Positions 1 to 9,272 are shown, counted from the stretch's first letter. The stretch: 30,481 nucleotides of DNA from GCA-002713455 sp964428745 (GCA_964428745.1 CAYRYZ010000016.1:1-30481); one strand, 5' to 3'. A program made the numbers and translations. The notes: generated by a model not told the origin, from the sequence alone.

Positions 1-1340
1 CTAAAAATAAAAAATATGATATAATTTTTAATGGTGAGATATATAATTATGATGAACTTGCAAAAAAGTATAAGCTTAAAATGATTACCAAAAGTGATAC
101 AGAAGTCTTGCTTGAGTTATATATTTTACTAGGGTCGAAAATGCTCGAAGAATTAAATGGAATGTTCTCATTAGTTATCTATAATAATCAAACATCAGAA
201 ATTTTTGTTGCTCGCGACCGACTTGGTATTAAACCATTATATTATGCCCAGCAACATGATTTTATCACTTTATCATCAGAGATATCTCCAATTATAAAAC
301 TCTATAATTTTTCTGAAATTGACGATATAGGTATCCGACAGTATAAAAAACTAAGAACATTTTTCAATGGGAGAACTTATTTAAAAAATATTCAGATGTT
401 CCCCGCAGGATATTTTATGGAAAAAGGCAAACTCCAAAGATATTGGAGTTTGCCAAGTGGTAACAAAGACTATCCAGAAGACGATGAATTAATTGATTTG
501 CTGAAATCATCGGTAAAATATAGGTGTATCTCTGATGTAGAAGTTGGTAGTTATCTTAGCGGAGGAATTGATAGTACCCTAATAGCGTCTTTAGCAAAAA
601 AAGTGCATTCATGGACAGTAGGATTTAATTCTTTAAATGAATTTGAGTGGGGTAAGCTGGGAGCGGAATTTATTGGGACATCTCATCATGAAATTCTTGT
701 TGAGGAAAAAGATTTTTTAAATTCGGCAAAATCAATGATTGTGAAAAGAAAAGAGCCTTTATCGGTTCCCAATGAAGTTCTTCTTTATGAAATGACAAAA
801 GAAGTAAAAAATAAAAATACAGTTGTCCTTTCTGGTGAAGGAGCCGATGAATTATTTTTTGGATATGATAGAATATTTTCTTGGGCTCATAATAATCAAT
901 GGGATTTAGATTCATTTGATAAACTATATTCATATGGATCACATAAAGATCATGAAATTATTGAAGATGTTTTAGCACCTTTTATGAATTACGGTGACTG
1001 TATAGATATTGTTGCTGCTTTTTTTCAGGTGGCTCATTTGCATGGACTTTTGCGTAGGCTAGATAATGCGACAATGCTTTGTTCTGTTGAAGCTAGAGTA
1101 CCATTTGTAGATCATAGATTAGTTGAAAGAATGGCAGGGGTGCCTTTTGAATATCGATTTGAAAACAGCATATCAAAATACCCTCTAAAAAGTCTTTTTA
1201 AGAATTATTTGCCTGAAGATATTATAAACCGTAAAAAAGTTGGATTTCCTGTACCTATATCAAAAATATTTAATAACAATAATGATCCCATGGATCAATG
1301 GTTAGAGTTTAATATACGTACTCTAAATATTGAGTATTAG
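1..1340 (+). CDS. Asparagine synthase-like glutamine amidotransferase (5' end cut by window)
   Basis: This is a class-II glutamine amidotransferase fused to an ATP-dependent amide synthetase, the asparagine synthetase B fold. In glycan clusters such enzymes often amidate sugar acids instead of making free asparagine. The frame is open from base 3 with no stop, so the ATG at 81 is internal and the real start, with the catalytic N-terminal Cys, lies left of the window. Glutaminase landmarks are NGEIYNY (30-50), SDTEVLL (93-113) and a following RDRLGIKPLYY block. The synthetase half shows the ATP pyrophosphatase loop SGGIDST (558-578) and SGEGADELFFGY (831-866). It ends about 30 residues after the KVGFPVP motif, so the C-terminus is shorter than in ordinary AsnB. 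The next gene follows within 14 bases. The family is certain; the acceptor substrate is not. Confidence 0.9.
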   Translation, partial: KNKKYDIIFNGEIYNYDELAKKYKLKMITKSDTEVLLELYILLGSKMLEELNGMFSLVIYNNQTSEIFVARDRLGIKPLYYAQQHDFITLSSEISPIIKLYNFSEIDDIGIRQYKKLRTFFNGRTYLKNIQMFPAGYFMEKGKLQRYWSLPSGNKDYPEDDELIDLLKSSVKYRCISDVEVGSYLSGGIDSTLIASLAKKVHSWTVGFNSLNEFEWGKLGAEFIGTSHHEILVEEKDFLNSAKSMIVKRKEPLSVPNEVLLYEMTKEVKNKNTVVLSGEGADELFFGYDRIFSWAHNNQWDLDSFDKLYSYGSHKDHEIIEDVLAPFMNYGDCIDIVAAFFQVAHLHGLLRRLDNATMLCSVEARVPFVDHRLVERMAGVPFEYRFENSISKYPLKSLFKNYLPEDIINRKKVGFPVPISKIFNNNNDPMDQWLEFNIRTLNIEY

Positions 1341-1354
1341 TGGAGATAAAATAT

Positions 1355-2110
1355 ATGAAAGCAATCATTTTAGCTGCAGGTAAAGGAGAAAGATTAATGC
1401 CTTTAACTTCTGATACACCCAAAAGTTTGCTGGAATTAGAAAATGGAACTACTTTATTAGAATCACAGTTAATAACTATTAATAAAACAGTAATTGATAA
1501 AGTTGTAATTGTGACTGGTTATCTGACTGAAAAAATAGAATCTAAAGTTCAACGTTATTCAAAGGAATACAATATTGATATCCAAATTATTTATAATCCA
1601 TTTTTTGATATTTCAAATAACCTTTTGTCTTTATGGCAAGCAAGGCATGAGATGGAAAGTGACTTTATCATAATTAATGGAGATGATATTTTTAATGATT
1701 CTGTGTTATTGGGATTGCTTGAGCACGATAAGAATGAATTAATCACTATGGTGATCGATCGAAAAGAGACATATGACGAAGATGATATGAAATTAATTGT
1801 TGAGAATGGAAGAATATTGGAAGTAAGCAAGAAAATACCATTAAATGAAGCGAATGGTGAATCTATAGGAATGATTCGAGTCACTGGAGAAGCAAAGGGT
1901 ATAATGGTTGATACTATGGAAAGGATGGTTCGAAATAAAAAAAATATGCAAGTTTTTTATTTGGCGATGATTCAAGAACTCATAAATCAGGGAATTGTAG
2001 TAGGTTATCATGAAATTAGCTCAAAAGATTGGGCAGAAATTGATTTTCACCCAGATTTAGAAGATATCCGAAAAAAAATATCCACTTTTAATAAAGAGTG
2101 GATTAAATAG
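1355..2110 (+). CDS. LicC-type nucleotidyltransferase (phosphocholine or related CTP transferase)
   Basis: This is a 251-aa single-domain NTP transferase that probably activates a small phosphorylated alcohol or aminoalcohol with CTP. It shows the nucleotide-binding signature LAAGKGERL (residues 6-14) with Lys23 in TPKS, the metal-binding Asp in NGDD (108-111), and a C-terminal EID (228-230) that supplies the second metal ligand in this family. The block around ISNNLLSLW (86-94) resembles LicC-like phosphocholine cytidylyltransferases more than hexose-1-phosphate enzymes. A GTG at 1340 is in frame, but GGAG at 1342-1345 sits nine bases before the ATG at 1355, so I chose the ATG. It lies directly before a CDP-glycerol transferase homologue, which fits CDP chemistry. 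Alternatives are a 2-aminoethylphosphonate cytidylyltransferase (PntC-like) or another sugar nucleotidyltransferase. The exact substrate cannot be read from sequence alone. Confidence 0.8.
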   Translation: MKAIILAAGKGERLMPLTSDTPKSLLELENGTTLLESQLITINKTVIDKVVIVTGYLTEKIESKVQRYSKEYNIDIQIIYNPFFDISNNLLSLWQARHEMESDFIIINGDDIFNDSVLLGLLEHDKNELITMVIDRKETYDEDDMKLIVENGRILEVSKKIPLNEANGESIGMIRVTGEAKGIMVDTMERMVRNKKNMQVFYLAMIQELINQGIVVGYHEISSKDWAEIDFHPDLEDIRKKISTFNKEWIK

Positions 2111-2134
2111 TTTTCTCTATTTGTTACAATCAAT

Positions 2135-3349
2135 ATGATACATCTGTTTAAACAGAATCGTTTGATAAAATATCTATATTTTTGTTTTTCCCCCCTATAT
2201 TACTTATTTGGTTTATTTAGGATAATTGGTTTAATCCCCCAAAAATATATTATTTATGGAGCAGCTGGTGGGAGCCAGTTTATCGATAATTCAAAATATT
2301 CATTTTTATTAAATAAAAATGATCACAATTGTATTTGGATAACTCACTCTTCTTCTCTCGCAAAAGAATTAAAATTAAAAGGCTATAGAGCATTTTTAAG
2401 CTATAGTATTAAAGGACAATTCTTTCAAACTTTTGCTAAAATTGCCATCGTGTCTCATGGCACATTTGACTTAATCCCTATATTATTATGTAGAGTGCCA
2501 GTACTACAATATTGGCATGGTTGTCCTATTAAAAAAATAGGAGCTGATGTTTATAATCATAGTTCGAAAAAAATTGGGGGAAAAATATGGGAGTTGATCT
2601 ATATACTAATCCCTCATCTAAATAATTATTATTCAGATTTTTTTGTCGATAATTCAATTAATATGAATTATAGCAAGACTTTTAAATCATTTGTTCCCAG
2701 TTATATACAATTGCCCTATCCTCGACTTGTTACATTGTATTCTGATTTAAGTAAAGAAAAAGATAATATTGATACAAAAATAGATAACCTAATATCTCTA
2801 AAATCAAAGGGTAAATACATTATTGTATATATGCCAACCTATCGAGAGGGAATAAATGAACAGAGAGATTGTGAAAATCAATTAATTAGACTTAGTAAAT
2901 TATTTTCTAATGATGATAGGTTTGTTTTTGTTTATAAAGCACATTTTATTGTCTCTGATACTACTGATATAAAAAATGAAAATTTTATAAAGTATGACAA
3001 TCCAGACCCGTATCCACTTCTTTCAATTTCATCTGCTCTTATTTCGGATTATTCTAGTGTTATTTTTGACTATATGCCTACAAGAAAACCATTATCTATC
3101 TTTGCCTATGATATAGATATATATAAAAACAATCCTGGATATTACTATGATATTGAAAAACTATTTAGTTCATTTATAACTCGAGAACCATTGGAAGTTT
3201 ATAATAAGCTTTCACAACAGCTTAATGATGAGAATAGAAAATCAGATGAACAAGTTAATATTTTCAATAATTTATTTTTGCCTTCCTATAACAAAGAAGG
3301 GCCCTACGATATCCAAGAAATAAAACGACTATGTGGAATAAAGAAATAA
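2135..3349 (+). CDS. CDP-glycerol:poly(glycerophosphate) glycerophosphotransferase family protein
   Basis: This 404-aa protein belongs to the TagF/TagB-type family (Glyphos_transf), which moves a polyol-phosphate from a CDP-activated donor to a growing glycan at the inner face of the cytoplasmic membrane. Visible motifs are WHGCPIKKIG (127-136, the WHGTPLKKIG box with Cys for Thr), YMPTYR (232-237), KAH (268-270) and SDYSSVIFDY (304-313), then a YYYD motif near the C-terminus. The hydrophobic N-terminus (about 11-35) may anchor it to the membrane. It has the length of a catalytic domain alone and lacks the large N-terminal extension of long wall-acid polymerases, so it may add one or a few units. 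In a Gram-negative setting this points to a phosphodiester-decorated capsule or O-antigen rather than wall teichoic acid. The family is clear; donor identity (glycerol, ribitol or another polyol) is inferred. Confidence 0.88.
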   Translation: MIHLFKQNRLIKYLYFCFSPLYYLFGLFRIIGLIPQKYIIYGAAGGSQFIDNSKYSFLLNKNDHNCIWITHSSSLAKELKLKGYRAFLSYSIKGQFFQTFAKIAIVSHGTFDLIPILLCRVPVLQYWHGCPIKKIGADVYNHSSKKIGGKIWELIYILIPHLNNYYSDFFVDNSINMNYSKTFKSFVPSYIQLPYPRLVTLYSDLSKEKDNIDTKIDNLISLKSKGKYIIVYMPTYREGINEQRDCENQLIRLSKLFSNDDRFVFVYKAHFIVSDTTDIKNENFIKYDNPDPYPLLSISSALISDYSSVIFDYMPTRKPLSIFAYDIDIYKNNPGYYYDIEKLFSSFITREPLEVYNKLSQQLNDENRKSDEQVNIFNNLFLPSYNKEGPYDIQEIKRLCGIKK

Positions 3350-3350
3350 G

Positions 3351-4232
3351 GTGAATAATTCTCGTAATAAACTAATGGATATACTTTCTTGCCCAACATG
3401 CCATTTAGAATTTTCAAGCGATAATAAAACCTGTATATCTTGTAAAAAAACTTATTCAGAATATGATGGTATTATAGCACCAATTAATGATTTATTAATT
3501 CAAGAAGAAATAAAAAAAATCATTGAAAAGGAAAAAACAATAAAAGAAAAAATAAAGGATTTGATTCCAATGCCTGACGAAAGGCTGTGGAGTCAATCTT
3601 CAAAAAAAATAATTAAAAAGATTCTCTTGGAAAAAGATCCTCAAGCTTCTAATTGTTACGTAGTAAATATGGGTAGCGGAGTTGAATCATTTTATAAAAA
3701 AATTTTTAGCAAACATGACAGTTTAATTCGTATTGGCATTCCTCATGAAGGAAGCGTTGATGCTTTTGGAGATGCGATGGAATTGCCTCTAAAAAGTAAT
3801 TCTGTTGATTTATTTTTTTCCAGTTCAGTTATTGAACACTTGCCTGACCCAGAGCGTGCTGTTTCCGAATTGTTTAGAACAATTAAACCAGGTGGTTTGG
3901 TCTATGCAGAAATACCCTTTATTGGTGCATATCATATGGCGCCAAATGATTACCAAAGATATACAATCAGTGGAATTGAATCTTTATTTAACCGCCACGG
4001 ATTTGAGATGAATGAAAAAGGTATTTGTTCAGGCCCCATAAATGCACTATTGTTATTAGCTCAACATGCAGTTGTAGAGGCTATACCTATTGGACCAATA
4101 CAATATATTCTTAGACTAATATTAACATGGATACTCCATCCATTTAAATATTTAGATTATGTTTTTAATAGATTCAAATGGGGCGAATTTCTTGCATGCA
4201 ACTTTTATTATTTAGGTAGAAAACCTTTATAA
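3351..4232 (+). CDS. Class I SAM-dependent methyltransferase with N-terminal zinc ribbon
   Basis: This 293-aa protein begins with a Trm112-like zinc ribbon (Cys14, Cys17, Cys28 and Cys31 in CPTC and CISC pairs). A variable linker leads to a type-11 methyltransferase core: NMGSG at 106-110 stands for the glycine-rich SAM loop, DAMELP at 141-146 is the acidic/adenine region, and SSSVIEHLPDPERA at 157-170 matches the post-III motif of sugar and lipid methyltransferases. The C-terminal third is hydrophobic (about 225-260), suggesting membrane contact. GTG at 3351, one base after the preceding stop, is the most upstream start; ATG at 3375 would still keep the zinc ribbon. Its location between glycan transferases suggests methylation of a sugar or a lipid-linked intermediate. 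The substrate is unknown. Confidence 0.82.
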   Translation: MNNSRNKLMDILSCPTCHLEFSSDNKTCISCKKTYSEYDGIIAPINDLLIQEEIKKIIEKEKTIKEKIKDLIPMPDERLWSQSSKKIIKKILLEKDPQASNCYVVNMGSGVESFYKKIFSKHDSLIRIGIPHEGSVDAFGDAMELPLKSNSVDLFFSSSVIEHLPDPERAVSELFRTIKPGGLVYAEIPFIGAYHMAPNDYQRYTISGIESLFNRHGFEMNEKGICSGPINALLLLAQHAVVEAIPIGPIQYILRLILTWILHPFKYLDYVFNRFKWGEFLACNFYYLGRKPL

Positions 4233-5429
4233 ATGAAACTATTATTTATTACACCCTATCTACCTTCAGAAAAAAGTGGGCATGCAGGTGCAAAGCTCAT
4301 TTATCAAAATATTATTTCATTATCTAAATTACATCAAGTAAGCCTTGCAACTTTTATTGATTCGAATGAAGAAAACATGCTGAGTGTCCTTGCAAATAAT
4401 GGTATTGATGTGCATCCAGTAAATTATCCTAGAAATCAAAAATCAATATTAGGAAAACTGTTTTCAGGCTTTCGAAATATTGTTCCCGCCGTATCGTATC
4501 TAATGGGTAAGGAACCATTTTTTTTTGCAAAATATAATAAAAAAAGAATGAGGTCCCTTATTTTGCAATTATTGAGCAATAATAATTTTGATCTGATTCA
4601 AGTCGAATATAATGTAATGCATCACTATTCGGATTTATTTGGCAATATACCTTCAGTTTTAGTATTCCATGATATCTCAACTAAACTCTATGAGCGGGGA
4701 AAAAATCTTGGTATAAATACTGACAGACGTTTATATAATATAGCTAAGAAAATTGAAGTAGGTATCGCTAATAAATTTGATTCTATTGTAACGCTAACGG
4801 AAGAGGATAAATTATATTTAATTAATTTAGGCTATAAAAGAGAAATTTGTGTTATACCTCCACAAATAAATGTTGTAAATAATATTGATGTTTCAAAAAA
4901 ACCAAACACAATATGTTTTATCGGATCTTACAATAGGCAACCTAATGTACGTGCCGTTGAAGTTCTAATTAATGATATTTATAAAAATATTGATTTTCCC
5001 GTAGAATTAAATATAGCCGGCAAGAGTTTACCAAAACATTTGCAAAAAGAAATTCGTAATACAGAAGGCATTAATTATTTGGGGTTTATTGAAGAAATCG
5101 ATGAGTTCATTAAAACACAAATGTTAATGGTTGCTCCGATTCAATTGGGAGCAGGATTGAAAATGAAGATTCCTCATTCATTAGCTAACGGTACTCCCGT
5201 AATTACGACTTCTATAGGAGCTGAGGGAATTGATATTAGTTCTGAGAATGGCTTGTGGGTTTGCGATGAAATAGAAATGATAGTAAAAAAAATCAATTCT
5301 TTATTAGAAAGGCAACCCATCCTAATAGAAAGAGGTAAAGCTGGCCAAAATGCGGTAAAAAAATTATTTTCTGAAGAAGTAATTTTATCGCGATTTGATC
5401 AATTATTTTCTCAATTAATAAAGCAATGA
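4233..5429 (+). CDS. Family 4 glycosyltransferase (GT-B fold)
   Basis: This is a 398-aa cytoplasmic glycosyltransferase that should add one sugar from a nucleotide donor to the lipid-linked glycan. The N-terminal Rossmann half opens with MKLLFITPYLPSEKSGHAGA, including the glycine loop; the C-terminal half has ICFIGSYNRQPN (227-238), IAGKS (261-265), YLGFIEE (282-288) and GAGLKMKI (306-313) followed by a GTPVITT strand. Where the common GT4 motif has a Glu after this loop (KILEALA), His315 is seen (KIPHSLA), so the usual first Glu of the EX7E pair is replaced. The ATG starts directly after the preceding TAA and the gene ends in an ATGA overlap with the flippase gene, so co-translation is likely. 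Donor and linkage are not predictable. Confidence 0.88.
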   Translation: MKLLFITPYLPSEKSGHAGAKLIYQNIISLSKLHQVSLATFIDSNEENMLSVLANNGIDVHPVNYPRNQKSILGKLFSGFRNIVPAVSYLMGKEPFFFAKYNKKRMRSLILQLLSNNNFDLIQVEYNVMHHYSDLFGNIPSVLVFHDISTKLYERGKNLGINTDRRLYNIAKKIEVGIANKFDSIVTLTEEDKLYLINLGYKREICVIPPQINVVNNIDVSKKPNTICFIGSYNRQPNVRAVEVLINDIYKNIDFPVELNIAGKSLPKHLQKEIRNTEGINYLGFIEEIDEFIKTQMLMVAPIQLGAGLKMKIPHSLANGTPVITTSIGAEGIDISSENGLWVCDEIEMIVKKINSLLERQPILIERGKAGQNAVKKLFSEEVILSRFDQLFSQLIKQ

Positions 5430-6931
5430 ACGTAGCCAGCAAAATAGCTAAAGAATCAACCATTACTTTTTCGGGTTTAGTATACGGAAACATTAATCGA
5501 TATTTATACACCGCTTTATTAGCGCGTTGGGTGGGAGCAGAGTTCCTTGGTATTTATTCCTTAGCGAATGCTATTATGTTGATTTCAGAAGTTCTAGCTA
5601 AGATGGGGCTAGAAACAGGTATAATGCGTTTCGTAAGTCAGTTAAATCCCGACATTGATAAGGAAAAGATTCAAAAAATTATCGGATCGTCTTTAAAAAT
5701 GACATTTATGTTTTCACTGATTATTATGTTTGTAGTTATTATTTCATCAGGTTCAATTGTAGCAATATTATCTGAAGCATCACTTCTTAAATCTGTAATT
5801 ATCATTTTTAGTATAACAATTCCTTTTAATGCACTTACCTCAGTTGCAGCTTTTGCGACTCAGGGATTTAAAAGGCTAAAATATAAAATATTGGTTACTC
5901 AGTTTCTCAACCCAACTGTGTTATTGATATCTATGATATTTTCTTATTGGTTCATTTCTGTGGAATCAGCAATCATGATACCAATGTTTACTGTGGGTCT
6001 AATTGGATTCATAGTGATGATGCGTAATCTTAAGTCTGTGTCTGGGTTTAATCATAAGCAATTATTGAGATCACCCTTTGATGTTAAATTATTACAATTT
6101 TCCTATCCATTAATGTTCGTAGCTATGCTTCAAACATTTATGCATTGGATTGACATACTGATGCTAGGCTATTTTATTGATGCCGGCACTGTAGGCCTTT
6201 ATCATCCAGCAGCAAGGACAGCTGGTTTACTGCAGGCATTATTATTATCTTTTTTAAGTATATATGCGCCTATGGCTTCACAATATTATGGAGAAGGAAA
6301 AGCAAAGGAATTAACTTCTATTTACAAATTAGTGACTCGATGGTTATTGATTTGTGCTATCCCAATTTCTTCAGTTTTTATTCTTTTTCCAAAGAAGGTA
6401 TTGCTATTATTCGGACCCGAATATATAGGTAGTGCTCAGATACTCGTCATCTTGACTATTGCAACACTTATTCAAGCAGCATTGGGGGCAGCTGGTCCAA
6501 CACTAAGTATGTCCGGGCGAACAAAACTTGTATTAATAAATACCATTAGTGCATTCATAATTAATATTTTATTAAATATATTTCTTATACCTCAATATGG
6601 TATTATTGGAGCGGCTTGGGCTACTTTTATATCACTCACATTTATTGGGTTAGTAAGAGTTATTGAAGTAGGGTTTATTTTGAAAATGAATTTTATTGAC
6701 ACAAAAATTTTAAAGCCGATTATTGCTGGAATCATCACTTACCAGATTTTATATATTATTAAATCATATATAATGAATTATCATACATTAATTACACTTG
6801 GGATCGCAAGCATATCGTCGGTGGCTATCTTTGGTTCGATAATTTGGTTATTGCGAATTGAAGATGATGATAAAGATTTCCTTAGTGGATTAGGTATTAT
6901 TAAAGCATCGATTATAAAAAATGAAAATTAA
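5426..6931 (+). CDS. Polysaccharide flippase (Wzx/MOP superfamily)
   Basis: This is a 501-aa integral membrane protein of the polysaccharide-biosynthesis branch of the MOP flippases, which turn undecaprenyl-linked glycan repeat units from the cytoplasmic to the periplasmic face. About 12-14 hydrophobic helices can be counted along its whole length. The N-terminus carries the family pattern of a first helix followed by LARWVGAEFLGIYSLA (31-46), and later loops contain GLYHPAARTAG and ILFGPEY-like segments (here LLFGPEYIGSA) seen in Wzx proteins. It begins in an ATGA overlap with the glycosyltransferase gene and overlaps the next gene by 11 bases. The function needs no visible catalytic residue, so the call rests on topology, family resemblance and cluster context. 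Confidence 0.88.
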   Translation: MNVASKIAKESTITFSGLVYGNINRYLYTALLARWVGAEFLGIYSLANAIMLISEVLAKMGLETGIMRFVSQLNPDIDKEKIQKIIGSSLKMTFMFSLIIMFVVIISSGSIVAILSEASLLKSVIIIFSITIPFNALTSVAAFATQGFKRLKYKILVTQFLNPTVLLISMIFSYWFISVESAIMIPMFTVGLIGFIVMMRNLKSVSGFNHKQLLRSPFDVKLLQFSYPLMFVAMLQTFMHWIDILMLGYFIDAGTVGLYHPAARTAGLLQALLLSFLSIYAPMASQYYGEGKAKELTSIYKLVTRWLLICAIPISSVFILFPKKVLLLFGPEYIGSAQILVILTIATLIQAALGAAGPTLSMSGRTKLVLINTISAFIINILLNIFLIPQYGIIGAAWATFISLTFIGLVRVIEVGFILKMNFIDTKILKPIIAGIITYQILYIIKSYIMNYHTLITLGIASISSVAIFGSIIWLLRIEDDDKDFLSGLGIIKASIIKNEN

Positions 6932-9272
6932 TTATAATAAAAAAACATTATTTGCTATCCTATGTATGTTGGTAGCGATTTTCATTCTTTTTGAACCGGT
7001 TATTTTTGGGAATAAAACTTTTGGTTCCCCAGATAGTTTGAGTCCCAAAGCAGTAGGAATCGCACTCAATCAAACTTCTGAAGATATAGGTGAATTTGCA
7101 CAATGGCAGCCATGGATTTTTAGTGGTATGCCATCAGCAGAAGCTTTTACACATATTTCAAAATTATACTTTCCCGAATATCTTTTTAACCTTTTTTTCT
7201 TATCGGGAATATTTATTCAATTACTTCATTTACTATTTGCAGGTATTGGGTGTTTCTTCCTATTAAGATATCTTAAATGCTCCGAATGGGCCGCCCTTTT
7301 AGGGTCACTCGGGTTTATGATTACCCCATATATGATTACAATGGTAGTCTATGGTCATGGAAGTCAAATGATGACAGCTGCATACATTCCGTGGGTTTTT
7401 TGGTTTACAGTAAGAGTTTGGAATGACCCCAATTTGTTCAATGCAGGGTGGCTCGGGATCTTGCTTGGCTTCCAATTACAAAGAGCTCATGTCCAAATAG
7501 CTTATTATACATGGCTTTTGATTGGTGCTTATAGTTTACTAATGATTGTCACTGAAGTAAAAAATAAAGAAAATCGCAATAAATTTGGTAAGTCTTTAAG
7601 TTTATTTTCTATAGCCTGTCTATTAGGGATTGGCTTATCATTGTTGATTTATTTACCTGCAATTGGTTATTCTGAATTTTCAATAAGAGGGGGATCTCAG
7701 GTAGGTGGGGATAATTATAATTATGCCACCGGTTGGTCTTTTCATCCAAAAGAAATATTAACATTTTTTATTCCTTCTGCTTTTGGTTTTGGAGGTCAAC
7801 CGTATTGGGGCTTTATGCCTTTTACAGATTACCCTAATTATATGGGAATTATTATTCTAATATTGGCCATTCTTGGTTTTAATAATAAAAGAGATCTTAT
7901 ACATTGGTTTTTTGTTATTACTTCCTTACTAGCTTTATTTATTTCCTTTGGAAAACATTTTAGCCTAATCTATGATTTATTTTATAATATTTTTCCTTAT
8001 TTCAATAAGTTTAGAGTACCACATATGATACTCATTTTATTGCAATTTAATATTTCAATATTGGCTGCTTTTGGAATAGATAGTCTTTTACAACTAAAAA
8101 GTAAAAATATACCTCGATGCTTTTGGATAATATCAAGTTTTATTGGATTATTCTTAATTGTATTAACCCTTGGAGGCCCTTTTATTGAGTCTGCATTAAG
8201 AGATAATTTTGCTCCATTAAGAAACCAAAATCCTAGCGCAACAGAGTTCGTGAATAATTTAAGATGGAACTTGTGGATAAATGATGCATGGATGATGACT
8301 TTAATTTCTGCAATATTCTTAGGTTTAATTTGGATGTGGTTTAACGAGAAAATTTCAAACCGTTTGATTTTAATATTAACGACTATTTTGTCTGTAGCAG
8401 ATATTGCCATTGTTGATTATAAGATTATTAATCCTGCTCGGAATAGTGGTAGAAACTCACAACTAATCTCAAATCGTGCCGTGGAAAAATTTTTCAAAAA
8501 AGATGAAATAATTGAATTCCTTGATTCAGATAAATCTGATTTTCGTATCTATCCAGTTGCTCAACTATTTGGAGAATCAAGATTTGCTGCATTTGGATTA
8601 GAATCAATGGGAGGTTACCATCCTGCAAAATTAAATATTTATCAGAATTTCTTATCTAAAACTGGGAATGCTTCTACAATCCCACTTTTACGCATGATGA
8701 ATGTTAAGTATCTAATAAGCCCTCAAAAAATCAATCACCCTGATATTGGGTTAGTAAAGAGCGGAAGCCTACTCGCAACTCAAGGAAACATTCCTGTTGA
8801 AGTTTACAATTTGAAAGGCTATCAACCGAGAGTTTGGTTTGTAAAGGATCTCCAATATTTAGATGATGAAAAGTTATTTAATGAAATTATCAAGCCTGAT
8901 TTTAATCCTGGTGATAAAGCATTTGTGAATAAGATAGTAAGTCAACCATCACAAGCTAGTGCTGCTATTAATAATTTAGTTATGGGTTTTCATAAAATTT
9001 CATTGAAGACTGAATCATTAGGAAATCAATTTTTAGTTTTAAGTGAAGTGTTTTATCCGCTTAGATGGAAAGCTTATATTAATAATAAAGAAGTCGAAAC
9101 TCTAAAAGTGAATGGAATAATAAGAGGATTACCTATTCCGGCTGGCAATAATAATATTGAGTTTAGATATGATAAATCATCTTTTAATTCTGGTCTGATT
9201 TTCTCGTTAATCTCGTTAAGTATATTAGTAAGTATGATTATAGTTGGATTTACAAGGAAAACGAATAAATGA
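6921..9272 (+). CDS. YfhO-family large membrane protein
   Basis: This 783-aa protein has one N-terminal helix (about 11-30), a long extracytoplasmic loop with FGSPDSLSPKA and QWQPWIFSGMPSAEAF, roughly ten further helices, and a soluble C-terminal domain followed by a last helix near 760-778. This layout and the motif set match the YfhO/GT-C-like family, whose Firmicute members are tied to glycosylation of lipoteichoic acid. In FCB bacteria such proteins often sit near surface-glycan genes. The soluble C-terminal part contains MMNVKYLISP and a VYNLKGYQPRVWFV stretch typical of the family. It starts 11 bases inside the flippase gene and its stop shares ATGA with the kinase gene. A role in transferring sugars from a lipid carrier on the outer face of the inner membrane is inferred; the substrate is unknown. 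Confidence 0.82.
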   Translation: MKINYNKKTLFAILCMLVAIFILFEPVIFGNKTFGSPDSLSPKAVGIALNQTSEDIGEFAQWQPWIFSGMPSAEAFTHISKLYFPEYLFNLFFLSGIFIQLLHLLFAGIGCFFLLRYLKCSEWAALLGSLGFMITPYMITMVVYGHGSQMMTAAYIPWVFWFTVRVWNDPNLFNAGWLGILLGFQLQRAHVQIAYYTWLLIGAYSLLMIVTEVKNKENRNKFGKSLSLFSIACLLGIGLSLLIYLPAIGYSEFSIRGGSQVGGDNYNYATGWSFHPKEILTFFIPSAFGFGGQPYWGFMPFTDYPNYMGIIILILAILGFNNKRDLIHWFFVITSLLALFISFGKHFSLIYDLFYNIFPYFNKFRVPHMILILLQFNISILAAFGIDSLLQLKSKNIPRCFWIISSFIGLFLIVLTLGGPFIESALRDNFAPLRNQNPSATEFVNNLRWNLWINDAWMMTLISAIFLGLIWMWFNEKISNRLILILTTILSVADIAIVDYKIINPARNSGRNSQLISNRAVEKFFKKDEIIEFLDSDKSDFRIYPVAQLFGESRFAAFGLESMGGYHPAKLNIYQNFLSKTGNASTIPLLRMMNVKYLISPQKINHPDIGLVKSGSLLATQGNIPVEVYNLKGYQPRVWFVKDLQYLDDEKLFNEIIKPDFNPGDKAFVNKIVSQPSQASAAINNLVMGFHKISLKTESLGNQFLVLSEVFYPLRWKAYINNKEVETLKVNGIIRGLPIPAGNNNIEFRYDKSSFNSGLIFSLISLSILVSMIIVGFTRKTNK

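Noticed and set aside
1..80. Amidotransferase gene as a broken pseudogene starting at 81
   Set aside because: The frame is open to the left edge and encodes NGEIYNY of the glutaminase domain, so the gene is simply cut by the window.
670..942. 90-codon open frame on the minus strand
   Set aside because: It is antisense inside the amidotransferase synthetase domain, which is plainly coding on the plus strand.
1340..1354. GTG at 1340 as the start of the cytidylyltransferase
   Set aside because: GGAG at 1342-1345 is placed correctly for ATG 1355, and the family begins at MKAIILAAG.
7997..8410. 137-codon open frame on the minus strand
   Set aside because: It is antisense inside the YfhO-type gene, rich in Lys/Ile/Asn as expected from reversed hydrophobic codons, with no ribosome-binding site.
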